Shown: piece after piece, positions 1-7,042 of the stretch
How the letters are laid out: each line of letters starts with the position of its first letter
How positions within the stretch are numbered: the stretch's first letter is position 1
Origin: Clostridia bacterium
GTDB taxonomy: Bacteria > Bacillota > Sulfobacillia > SLMV01
Length of the DNA stretch: 18,538 nt
Assembly (NCBI GenBank): GCA_003554565.1
Contig: PWGR01000147.1
Coordinates: forward strand, 1-18,538
Reading direction: 5' to 3'
The notes under the pieces: model-generated
Seen by the model: the letters and a program-made list of their open reading frames with translations, nothing else
The model's database searches: none
Told to the model about the DNA's origin: nothing
Made by a program: the position numbers and the translations under genes

Positions 1-34
1 ACATAATTGTGTGCTGACAGGCGATTACAGGATC

Positions 35-70
35 AGAAAACGATCGGGGCCCTCACATGCAGGACCCCGA
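35..70 (-). terminator. Rho-independent terminator after kbl
   Basis: Read on the minus strand, a 9-bp stem (TCGGGGTCC at 70-62 pairing with GGGCCCCGA at 52-44, one G-U pair) encloses a 9-nt loop. It is followed by TCGTTTTCTG. It lies about 20 nt after the kbl stop codon, which fits an intrinsic terminator for that gene. Confidence 0.75.
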
Positions 71-91
71 CCAGGAGACTGTAGAAACTGT

Positions 92-1282
92 TCAGTCCAG
101 AACCCCCATGTCCCGACCTATTTCCTCAAAGGTGTTGATGGCAAGATCGAGATCGTCCCTGCTGTGTACGGCTGATAGCATGACCCGGATACGGGCCTCT
201 CCACGCGGCACGGTCGGGAATCCAATGCTCTGTGCAAATATGTTTCTCTCGAAGAGCCGGCGGCTAAATTCGGCAGAGACCTTCGCCTCGCCCAGCATGA
301 TCGGGGTTATGGGGGTCTGTGTCTTACCGGTGTCAAACCCTACCTCCCGCATTGATTCCTGGAAGTAACGCGCATTGTCCCAAAGCTTTTCGACCAGCTC
401 ATCGCTGGCCATAAGCTTTTTGATCGCGGCCAGGTTGGCCGCAGCTTCTGCCGGGGTGAGTGAGGAGCTGAAGAGGAAGGGGCGACCGCGCTGCTTTATG
501 TAGTCGATAAGGCGGGCCTCCCCGGCGATGAATCCACCGACACAGCCCAGGGCCTTGGACAGCGTGCCCATCTCAACATCAATTCTTCCGTGCACATCCT
601 GGTGGTCGACAATGCCGGAGCCGTGTGAACCCAATACACCCTCACCGTGTGCATCATCCACCATGGAAATGCAGCCGTACTGTTCGCACAGCTCGGCAAT
701 ACGCGGCAGATCGGCCATGTCCCCGTCCATGCTGAAGACGCCGTCCACAACTACCAGCTTGCGTCCCTTGTGGTCGGCATCCTCCTGCAGCATCTTCTCC
801 AATGCGTCGGTGTTGCGATGTGGGTATACCCGTATGTCAGCGCGGCTGAGACGGCACCCGTCTATGATGCTGGCGTGATTCAGCTCGTCACTGTATATGA
901 TGTCACCCTTGCCGACCAGAAGAGGAATAACTGTCAGGTTTGCGTTGAACCCGCACTGCACCACTACAGAGGCCTCACACTGCTTGAACTCCGCCAGGGT
1001 CTTCTCGAGCTCGGTGTGGATACTCATGGTGCCGGCTATAGTTCGCACCGCCCCCGGCCCCACTCCAAACTCATCGATAGCCTCTTTTGCCGCAACTCCG
1101 AGATCCTCATCCGCCGCCAGGCCCAGGTAATTGTTGGAGCACAGGTTGAGCTTCTCCTCACCATCGATAGTAACCCAGGCCCCCTGTGCACCCTCGAGCA
1201 CTCGAATTTCGTTGTAAAGATTCGCATCATGCAGCTCTTCCAACTGGTCATCAACAAACCCCAAGACATCTCGTTTGTTCAT
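92..1282 (-). CDS. kbl: Glycine C-acetyltransferase (2-amino-3-ketobutyrate CoA ligase)
   Basis: This PLP-dependent enzyme of the alpha-oxoamine synthase family cleaves 2-amino-3-ketobutyrate with CoA to glycine and acetyl-CoA, the second step of threonine breakdown via threonine dehydrogenase. It acts in the cytoplasm. Seen in the 396-residue product: NNYLGLA near residue 50, NHASIIDG near 135-142, VDDAHGEG with Asp209 and His212 for the cofactor ring, and GTLSKALG with Lys243 as the PLP-binding lysine. The length matches E. coli Kbl (~398). The frame stays open upstream to 1426, but the ATG at 1282 has AAGGAGG just before it and matches the family N-terminus, so it was chosen. No threonine dehydrogenase gene is in the window. 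Other family members (8-amino-7-oxononanoate or 5-aminolevulinate synthase) are possible, but overall similarity favours Kbl. Confidence 0.93.
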   Translation of the reverse strand: MNKRDVLGFVDDQLEELHDANLYNEIRVLEGAQGAWVTIDGEEKLNLCSNNYLGLAADEDLGVAAKEAIDEFGVGPGAVRTIAGTMSIHTELEKTLAEFKQCEASVVVQCGFNANLTVIPLLVGKGDIIYSDELNHASIIDGCRLSRADIRVYPHRNTDALEKMLQEDADHKGRKLVVVDGVFSMDGDMADLPRIAELCEQYGCISMVDDAHGEGVLGSHGSGIVDHQDVHGRIDVEMGTLSKALGCVGGFIAGEARLIDYIKQRGRPFLFSSSLTPAEAAANLAAIKKLMASDELVEKLWDNARYFQESMREVGFDTGKTQTPITPIMLGEAKVSAEFSRRLFERNIFAQSIGFPTVPRGEARIRVMLSAVHSRDDLDLAINTFEEIGRDMGVLD

Positions 1283-1372
1283 CGCGCACCCTCCTTTTGC
1301 CATATGAAGATTTCCAGCGTGCACATACATGCCAGTGATGTGCTTCCGTAATGAGCGATCTTCTACATCTAA

Positions 1373-1401
1373 AGTATACCATTGCCGCCACAAATCTTCA
1401 T
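1373..1401 (-). promoter_or_regulatory. Candidate extended -10 promoter of kbl
   Basis: The minus strand carries TGG-TATACT (1381-1373), a good extended -10 element. The hexamer 17 bp upstream, ATGAAG, is a poor -35, as is common with extended -10 promoters. Transcription would start near 1366 and leave a leader of about 85 nt before the kbl ATG. Confidence 0.5.
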
Positions 1402-1550
1402 GGACTCGGGCCACTGCAGCCTGCATACTTGTTTACGAAAAGGTAACGACGGAGGGGATTATTCCGGAAGATGGAATCACGATTGTCCGCAATCCAGCTG
1501 CAGTCTATCCGCTCACAGCAACTCATAATGGGAAGGAAGTGGCTATCTTC

Positions 1551-3203
1551 ATGAATCGTCTCCGGCAAGTCTCAGCACTGCTGCTTGCTGCCGCATTACT
1601 GCTTGTGGCCGCCTGTTCGGCCGCACCCACCACTCCCGTTGACAATGGATCCGGCGAGGAGGATGAGATCCCGGCAGTGGGAGGCGAGATTACCTACGGC
1701 ATGACCGGTGAGCCAGTAATACTGAACCCCTTACTGGCCACCGATTCGCCTTCCTCCTGGGTGAACAACCGGGTGTACGCGGGGCTGGTCCGGGCAGATG
1801 AAAACCTTCAATTGGAACCATACGTCGCAAAGAACTGGGAGTACTCCGAGGACGGGCTGGAATGGACTTTCTTCCTCCGTGACGACGTGTATTTCCACGA
1901 TGGGGAACAGCTGACTGCTGACGACGTGGTGTACACCTATGAGTCAATTCTGCATCCCGAATATACCGGGGCAAGGGCCTCTCTTTACAGTGCCATTGAT
2001 GAAGTAGTGGCCGAAGGTGAGCACACCGTTCAGTTCATCCTGGACGAACCTTTCGTTCCCCTGCTGAGCAACCTCACAATCGGCATACTGCCCTCTCACC
2101 TGTTTGAAGACACGCCGGTTGCCGAGATGCGCGAGTTGAACGTCAATATAGAGCCGATAGGAGCCGGCCCCTACATGTTCAAAGAATGGGACAGCGGGCA
2201 GCGGATCATTCTCGAGCGCAACCCGGACTTTTTCCTGGATGGCCCTTATATCGAGCAGGTCCGGGTACGCATGTATGGGGACGAACAGGTCATGCTCGCC
2301 TCTCTCGAGGCCGGGGACATCGACCTGCTGGGCTCTATACCGCCGGACGATGTGGACCGCATGATGGATGAGTATGCAGACCGTTTCGAGTTCCACCACC
2401 TACAGGACAACGGTTACAGCTACCTGGGTCTGAAGCAGACCGACCCCGTACTGGAGGACGTACGGGTCCGGCAGGCTCTATTGTACGGCATGGACCGGCA
2501 GGGTATGGTGGACAACATCCTCAATGGTCAGGGAACCGTGATGAACGCCAACATCCCGCCGTTTTCCTGGGCCCACAATGAGGACCTGAATCCCTACGAA
2601 TACGATCCGGACACGGCTGTTGAGCTGCTGGAAGAGGCCGGTTGGACGGAAATCGACTCCGACGGCATACGCCGAAATGAAGAAGGGGGTCGCCTGGAAA
2701 TCCAGGTAGTAACAAGCACGGGCAACACACTGCGAGAGGATACCCTGCTGATAGCCCAGCAGGAGCTGGCGGACATCGGTGTGGACCTGCAGCCTGACTT
2801 TTACGAGTGGAGCGTCCTGCTCAACCAGTACCTCGACGTCGCACAGTTTCAGGCCTACATGCTGGGATGGAGTCTGGGACTTGACCCGGACTGCTATATC
2901 TACTTCCATTCCTCAGAAGGGGTCAATGAGGACGGGAATCTGGTCGGCTACAACGACGTTGAATACTCCAATCCTGAGGTGGACGAGCTCCTGGAACGAG
3001 GCCGCACCACGTTCGATGAAGAGAAGCGGGCCGAGATCTACGGTGAGATTCAGGAAATCCTCAATGAAGAACTGCCGTACCTGTTCATGTTCAGCCGTGA
3101 CATCGTATCAGCTGTAAGTCGCGATATCCGCGGCATGACCATGAGCAACATTGGCGCCCTCTTTCCCGAGCAGTGGTACGTAAAGACAGAGTCCGCGGAA
3201 TGA
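1551..3203 (+). CDS. ABC transporter substrate-binding lipoprotein, family 5 (peptide/nickel type)
   Basis: The extracytoplasmic binding protein captures oligopeptides or a similar ligand and passes it to the permeases encoded downstream. The 550-residue product begins with a lipoprotein signal: a basic N-region, a Leu/Ala-rich core and the lipobox LVAAC with Cys22 as the lipidated residue. An acidic, Gly/Asp/Glu-rich linker follows, then the family 5 (SBP_bac_5) fold. Typical motifs are EPVILNPLL near 55, WTFFLRDDVYFHDG near 105-118, GAGPYMF near 205, and VRQALLYGMDR near 310. Length is usual for the family. The frame is open from 1329, but ATG 1551 gives the signal peptide and has a GGAAGGA sequence upstream, although at rather long spacing. 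The substrate cannot be read from sequence. No ATPase gene follows the two permeases. Confidence 0.9.
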   Translation: MNRLRQVSALLLAAALLLVAACSAAPTTPVDNGSGEEDEIPAVGGEITYGMTGEPVILNPLLATDSPSSWVNNRVYAGLVRADENLQLEPYVAKNWEYSEDGLEWTFFLRDDVYFHDGEQLTADDVVYTYESILHPEYTGARASLYSAIDEVVAEGEHTVQFILDEPFVPLLSNLTIGILPSHLFEDTPVAEMRELNVNIEPIGAGPYMFKEWDSGQRIILERNPDFFLDGPYIEQVRVRMYGDEQVMLASLEAGDIDLLGSIPPDDVDRMMDEYADRFEFHHLQDNGYSYLGLKQTDPVLEDVRVRQALLYGMDRQGMVDNILNGQGTVMNANIPPFSWAHNEDLNPYEYDPDTAVELLEEAGWTEIDSDGIRRNEEGGRLEIQVVTSTGNTLREDTLLIAQQELADIGVDLQPDFYEWSVLLNQYLDVAQFQAYMLGWSLGLDPDCYIYFHSSEGVNEDGNLVGYNDVEYSNPEVDELLERGRTTFDEEKRAEIYGEIQEILNEELPYLFMFSRDIVSAVSRDIRGMTMSNIGALFPEQWYVKTESAE

Positions 3204-3220
3204 CACTCGAGACGTTTCAC

Positions 3221-3247
3221 GGGCGGGGATGACCATGCTCCCCGCCC
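3221..3247 (+). promoter_or_regulatory. Intercistronic hairpin between binding protein and permease genes
   Basis: A perfect 9-bp GC-rich stem (GGGCGGGGA at 3221-3229 with TCCCCGCCC at 3239-3247, 9-nt loop) sits between the lipoprotein stop and the permease ribosome binding site. No T-run follows, so it is unlikely to be a full terminator. Stems here in ABC operons commonly protect the upstream message or attenuate the downstream genes, which would favour excess binding protein. That role is inferred. Confidence 0.55.
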
Positions 3248-3263
3248 CGAAGGGAGGTTCACC

Positions 3264-4235
3264 ATGAGCGCCTTCATATTGCGGAGACTGGTGCACATGA
3301 TCCCGCTTTTGGTCGGGATCACTCTGGTTTCCTTTCTGATAATGCAGATAGCCCCGGGCGATCCGGTGGATCTCCTCACGGAGCGGAACGCCACCGCAGA
3401 GGAGAGGGCCCGGGTGCGCACCCTGTACGGGCTGGATCGCCCCCTGTATGTGCAGTACTGGATCTGGCTCACCAATATGCTGCAGGGTGATTTCGGTCAT
3501 TCCTACGTGAGGGGACGACCAGTACTTGAGATGATCGCCGAGAGACTGCCGAACACAGTGTACCTGAACCTGGTTGTCTCAGTCCTGATTTACTCCGTGG
3601 CCATTCCCATCGGCGTGGCATCAGCACTGCGCCAGTACTCAACATTCGACCACACAGTGACCGGAACAGCCTTCTTGGGGCAGGCTCTCCCCAATTTCTG
3701 GTTTGGGCTGCTTCTGATCTATGGGATAGCTCTCCGCACGGAGGCGATACCGGTGGGAGGGATAGCCACCTACGGGGTAACGCTGGCCGAGCACGGTGTG
3801 TGGCCAGTCCTGGTGGACCGCATTCGTCATCTCCTTCTGCCGGTGATAGTCATGGGTTTCAGCGCCATGGCGGGTGTCACCAGGTATATGCGGTCAGGAA
3901 TGCTCGAGGTCATACGGAAAGACTACGTGCGAACGGCCCGCGCCAAGGGGCTTAATGAACGCATAGTAATTTACAAGCATGCGATGCGCAATGCGCTCCT
4001 GCCGATTGTGACCATCGTCGGCTTCCAACTTCCGGTGCTCTTTTCCGGGTCGGTTATCATAGAGAATATCTTCTCGTGGCCCGGGCTGGGCACCCTCTCG
4101 GTCGATGCCGTGTTCATGCGCGACTACATGGTAGTCATGGCCTTCAACGTCATCGGGGCAACCCTGGTGATACTGGGTAACTTCATCGCAGATATCCTGT
4201 ACGTGGTCGTGGATCCGAGGATCTCTTACGAATGA
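3264..4235 (+). CDS. Peptide/nickel ABC transporter permease, DppB type
   Basis: This is the first transmembrane subunit of the importer. The 323-residue product has the DppB/OppB layout: an N-terminal membrane segment beginning ILRRLVHMIPLLVGITLVSF, the APGDP motif near residue 30, a periplasmic loop ending in GDFGHSY near 75, and then about five more hydrophobic segments. The EAA loop that contacts the ATPase is seen as DYVRTARAKGL near 220-230, followed by HAMRNALLPIVT. Start ATG 3264 has AGGGAGG six bases upstream. The gene lies 60 nt after the binding protein gene, and its stop overlaps the region of the next gene's possible ATG. Substrate is unassigned. Confidence 0.92.
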   Translation: MSAFILRRLVHMIPLLVGITLVSFLIMQIAPGDPVDLLTERNATAEERARVRTLYGLDRPLYVQYWIWLTNMLQGDFGHSYVRGRPVLEMIAERLPNTVYLNLVVSVLIYSVAIPIGVASALRQYSTFDHTVTGTAFLGQALPNFWFGLLLIYGIALRTEAIPVGGIATYGVTLAEHGVWPVLVDRIRHLLLPVIVMGFSAMAGVTRYMRSGMLEVIRKDYVRTARAKGLNERIVIYKHAMRNALLPIVTIVGFQLPVLFSGSVIIENIFSWPGLGTLSVDAVFMRDYMVVMAFNVIGATLVILGNFIADILYVVVDPRISYE

Positions 4236-4249
4236 GAGGAGAGAGAACG

Positions 4250-5119
4250 GTGCGCGAAAACCCGGATGCCGAACACACTGAAGACTTCAAGCGGATGACC
4301 TGGAAGCGATTCCGGCGCCACAAGCTGGCAGTCGCCGGGCTCCTCCTGCTCATCGTGCTGTACTTGATCGCGGCATTGGCACCGTACATCGCGACCCACG
4401 ACTTTGCAGCAGTCGATCCGGCAAATAGGTTCCAACCACCCAGTGGGGAACACTTCTTCGGAACTGACCGCCTCGGTCGGGACGTGTTCACTCGCGTGGT
4501 CTGGGGCGCAAGAATCTCGCTCAGCGTCGGCTTTGTGGCCGCTGCGGTGGCCGTGACGCTCGGCACCATCATTGGAGCCGTGTCCGGCTATTTTGGCGGC
4601 ACGGTGGATCACGTGCTTCAGAGATTGACCGAGCTCGTGATGTCCTTCCCGACGATGTTCCTGCTGCTGACGATAATCGCGGTGATGGACCGGAGCATAT
4701 TCAACATCATGCTCGTGGTCGGGGTCACATCCTGGCCAGGACTGGCCCGTCTGGTGCGAAGTGAGGTACTGGCCCTGAAAGAACAGGACTTCATCGAGGC
4801 CGCCCGGGCAGCGGGCGCTACAGACGTGCGAATTCTTGCCCGGCACATCCTGCCGAATATTATGGCCCCGGTGATAGTGAATGTGACGCTTCGAATCGCA
4901 GCAGCAATACTGGCAGAATCCAGTCTGAGCTTTCTGGGAATCGGGATCCAGGAGCCGTTCCCCAGCTGGGGAAGTATTCTCAATGCAGGTCGCAATCATC
5001 TGCGCAATGCACCATGGATAACAATGTTCCCGGGACTGTGCATATTTGTGACAGTACTGGCGTTCAATTACATCGGTGACGGTCTGCGGGATGCCCTGGA
5101 CCCCAAACTAAAGACTTGA
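4250..5119 (+). CDS. Peptide/nickel ABC transporter permease, DppC type
   Basis: This is the second transmembrane subunit, expected to pair with the DppB-type protein. The N-terminal region has FKRMTWKRFRRHKLAVAGL and then a first membrane segment. Next comes HFFGTDRLGRDVFTRVVWGAR, the hallmark of DppC/OppC proteins. The EAA loop is DFIEAARAAGATDVRILARH, followed by ILPNIMAPV. The C-terminus ends GDGLRDALDPKLKT, also typical. The start is ambiguous. GTG 4250 has a strong AGAGGAG eight bases upstream and is chosen here. ATG 4232 overlaps the previous stop (ATGA) and adds six residues. The operon ends here without dppD or dppF type ATPase genes, and the next gene (ddh) is convergent, 18 bp away. 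Confidence 0.92.
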   Translation: MRENPDAEHTEDFKRMTWKRFRRHKLAVAGLLLLIVLYLIAALAPYIATHDFAAVDPANRFQPPSGEHFFGTDRLGRDVFTRVVWGARISLSVGFVAAAVAVTLGTIIGAVSGYFGGTVDHVLQRLTELVMSFPTMFLLLTIIAVMDRSIFNIMLVVGVTSWPGLARLVRSEVLALKEQDFIEAARAAGATDVRILARHILPNIMAPVIVNVTLRIAAAILAESSLSFLGIGIQEPFPSWGSILNAGRNHLRNAPWITMFPGLCIFVTVLAFNYIGDGLRDALDPKLKT

Positions 5120-5137
5120 TTTTTGGGCCTCTCACAC

Positions 5138-6034
5138 TCACAGGAGGTCCCGAACGATCTCATCCCTTTCACCCGGCAGCAGATGCACCGGCGGAATATC
5201 CGCCAGAGTATATGCACCCGGGGGCATCTTTGTGACAGCCCGCAGCCCGTTTACCATGGCCTCTGCAGTCACTGCCGGGTTGGTCCCGCGCAGCTGAAAC
5301 TGCATGGTCGTGTTGTGTGCGTCGGCCGATGAACCTCTGCGTTCCACCGACCCGCCATGCCCCAAGTCCATTACTTCCTCAATATCGTCCACTGAATGGA
5401 CCACTGTATCATCATGGGTGAAATACGGGTCCGCTTCAATCTGTCCACGCACCGAGGACAGTTGAACATCTGCTTCCAGCTGTACATACACTTCTCGCCG
5501 GTGAACTCCACCACCCATCGGGATGGTATAGGAGACTGCGTCCCGCACCCCGTCCATATTTCTACAGGCGGTGCTGTGCCCCAGGCTTATGCCAGGGCCA
5601 AAGTTGGTGTGGGTCAGCCCGCGGGATGCGAGCGCCCGCATCAGGATCCGCACCACTGAATCCACACCGGGATCCCAGCCAGCACCAACTACCGCCCGGG
5701 CCTCACCAGACCGTGCGGCCCGATCCAGGTTCTGCACGTGCTCGACCATTTCATCCCCGTGCAGATCAAAGCTGTCTGCCGTGTTTACACCGAGCTCGAG
5801 GAGCTGCTCCGCATACTCGGGCACCCTGCGCGTGGGCACCGCCAGAACCGCAGCATCGACATGCCCGAGATCCTGCAAGCAGTCCACCACTGGCACATCG
5901 CCTGCGATGTCGTCCGGCCGTTTTGCGGCCCTGCGGATCAGGCCAGCCACCTGCATATCAGCTGCTGCGGAGACCGCCGCCAGGGCACTCTTTCCAACAT
6001 TTCCGTATCCTACGATGGCAACATGTATCTGCAT
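5138..6034 (-). CDS. ddh: meso-Diaminopimelate D-dehydrogenase
   Basis: This NADPH-dependent cytoplasmic enzyme interconverts L-2-amino-6-oxopimelate (tetrahydrodipicolinate) and meso-diaminopimelate. It gives a one-step route to the peptidoglycan cross-linking residue and lysine precursor. Seen in the 298-residue product: a Rossmann dinucleotide motif VGYGNVGK near 8-15, DSFDLHG at 87-93, GAGWDPG at 117-123, FGPGISLGHS at 145-154 and PGAYTL near the C-terminus. The length and these motifs match, from memory, the short Symbiobacterium-type enzyme better than the ~320-residue Corynebacterium type. The frame is open to 6085, but ATG 6034 is preceded by GGAGGGGG at good spacing and starts at the Rossmann strand. 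It is transcribed convergently with the ABC operon. Confidence 0.9.
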   Translation of the reverse strand: MQIHVAIVGYGNVGKSALAAVSAAADMQVAGLIRRAAKRPDDIAGDVPVVDCLQDLGHVDAAVLAVPTRRVPEYAEQLLELGVNTADSFDLHGDEMVEHVQNLDRAARSGEARAVVGAGWDPGVDSVVRILMRALASRGLTHTNFGPGISLGHSTACRNMDGVRDAVSYTIPMGGGVHRREVYVQLEADVQLSSVRGQIEADPYFTHDDTVVHSVDDIEEVMDLGHGGSVERRGSSADAHNTTMQFQLRGTNPAVTAEAMVNGLRAVTKMPPGAYTLADIPPVHLLPGERDEIVRDLL

Positions 6035-6150
6035 CGCTAATCCCCCTCCACTTGCAGCAGCGGTGCGCTTTGATCCGAAGAGCATCCGCCGAGGTCCATA
6101 AAAGCCCGATAAAGAGCTTTCCAGTTAAACCGACGATTCCCTCATTCCAT

Positions 6151-6177
6151 CAAGAAACCCGGCACACTTCGCCGGGT
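6151..6177 (-). terminator. Rho-independent terminator after the signal peptidase gene
   Basis: Minus-strand ACCCGGC (6177-6171), a 7-nt loop and GCCGGGT (6163-6157) form a perfect 7-bp stem followed directly by TTCTTG. It lies about 37 nt after the lepB stop codon and separates lepB from ddh, so ddh probably has its own promoter in 6035-6150. I could not identify that promoter convincingly. Confidence 0.7.
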
Positions 6178-6213
6178 AAGCTGCGTGGATGGCATCTGGA
6201 TAAAGCGGAGACA

Positions 6214-6786
6214 TCAGTAACCTACTGCACTGAGTATGTTAAACCGGGACAGCGGCCAAAAGATAATGAACGCGCGACCCCGCACGTAATCGTGCGGCAC
6301 CGGACCAAAATACCGAGAGTCCAGACTGTTGGCTCGATTATCACCCATGACAAACACCATCTCCTCCGGTACTTCGTGTGCCGGTAGGCTGTCATTGCTC
6401 GCCGAGATAACATACGTTTCTCGCACCAAGCTTCCATCCACAAACACGTCCCCGTTTCTTATCTCCAGCTTCTGGCCGGAGACGGCAACCACCCGTTTCA
6501 CTAGATTTCGTCCGTTGTCGCCCGGTTCATTGAATACCACTATCTCGCCGGGTGACGGTTCACGAAATCGGTAAACCAGTTTATTGACCAGCAAACGCTC
6601 ACCTTCGTGCAGCGAAGGCTCCATCGAGGGTCCATATACGAGATAGGTCTCTACGAGAAACCCGCGGATCAGAAGTGCCAACAGGAGGGCGAGAAGCAAA
6701 GTCTGCCCCACTTCTTTCAGTAGGGCAGCAATATCTTCTCCAGATGAACTCACATCCTGCTCTTCGTAGACCTGGTACTCACGCAA
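6214..6786 (-). CDS. lepB: Type I signal peptidase
   Basis: This membrane-bound Ser/Lys protease removes signal peptides from exported proteins on the outer face of the membrane. The 190-residue product has a short cytoplasmic N-terminus and one membrane anchor (about residues 28-48, Leu-rich). It then has the box B motif YGPSMEPSL with nucleophile Ser54, box D NLVKRVVA with general base Lys97, and box E FVMGDNRANSLDSRYFG near 145-161. Size is typical of Gram-positive SipS-type enzymes. The frame opens just after an in-frame stop. The only start that includes the full N-terminus is TTG 6786, with GGAGGG somewhat far upstream (about 14 nt), so the start is less certain than the identity. A separate promoter and terminator indicate a single-gene transcript. 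Confidence 0.93.
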   Translation of the reverse strand: MREYQVYEEQDVSSSGEDIAALLKEVGQTLLLALLLALLIRGFLVETYLVYGPSMEPSLHEGERLLVNKLVYRFREPSPGEIVVFNEPGDNGRNLVKRVVAVSGQKLEIRNGDVFVDGSLVRETYVISASNDSLPAHEVPEEMVFVMGDNRANSLDSRYFGPVPHDYVRGRAFIIFWPLSRFNILSAVGY

Positions 6787-6818
6787 GCAAGATCACTCAC
6801 CCTCCAATGCTGTGTCCC

Positions 6819-6852
6819 ATTCTACCATTAATGCAAGGGCAGGTTAACTGCC
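6819..6852 (-). promoter_or_regulatory. Promoter of lepB with an overlapping dyad
   Basis: On the minus strand, TTAACC (6847-6842) is followed after exactly 17 bp by TGG-TAGAAT, with the -10 at 6824-6819. This gives a sigma-A-like promoter with an extended -10. A perfect inverted repeat GGCAG-GTTAA-CTGCC (6838-6852) covers the -35. It may be an operator or chance. Confidence 0.55.
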
Positions 6853-7003
6853 AGGCGAACAGGTATCGCATCTCTGAGTATCGACAGTTCCCGGAAGCAC
6901 GGGTGTCTACCCCTGTGATTGTATCATGGAACCGGTTCCCGCGCCTCACTCCCCTATGCGCTCGTGTCTCCGCTGATCAAGGCCGGCTTCCCGCACATGG
7001 GTG

Positions 7004-7026
7004 TTGGGCTACTGGGATGAGCCCAA
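7004..7026. other. Stem-loop downstream of the DUF885 gene
   Basis: TTGGGCT (7004-7010) and AGCCCAA (7020-7026) form a perfect 7-bp stem with a 9-nt loop, 17 nt beyond the stop codon of the minus-strand gene at 7043. There is no T-run on either side, so it is at best a weak or factor-assisted terminator or an mRNA 3'-end stabiliser. The rest of 6853-7003 shows only a 12-bp palindrome (GGAACCGGTTCC at 6928-6939) and no gene. Confidence 0.4.
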
Positions 7027-7042
7027 GACCCTGCGTCTGACG

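Noticed and set aside
647..1351. 234-codon open frame on the plus strand
   Set aside because: It lies antisense to kbl, has no recognisable protein features, and the kbl frame carries all the family motifs.
1283..1426. N-terminal extension of kbl
   Set aside because: ATG 1282 has an ideal AAGGAGG and matches the family start; the extension covers the promoter candidate.
1329..1550. N-terminal extension of the substrate-binding protein frame upstream of ATG 1551
   Set aside because: It would overlap the kbl promoter and leader, has no ribosome binding site, and would bury the lipoprotein signal peptide inside the protein.
4226..4999. 257-codon open frame on the minus strand
   Set aside because: It is antisense to the DppC-type permease, with a low-complexity His/Arg-rich product and no homology recognised.
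5626..6387. 253-codon open frame on the plus strand
   Set aside because: It runs antisense through ddh and across the lepB terminator into lepB; the product is Pro/Arg/His-rich as expected for a shadow frame.
6928..6939. 12-bp palindrome GGAACCGGTTCC as a Bacillus-type LexA box
   Set aside because: The Bacillus box needs four bases between GAAC and GTTC; here there are only two, and no gene start is near in the right place.
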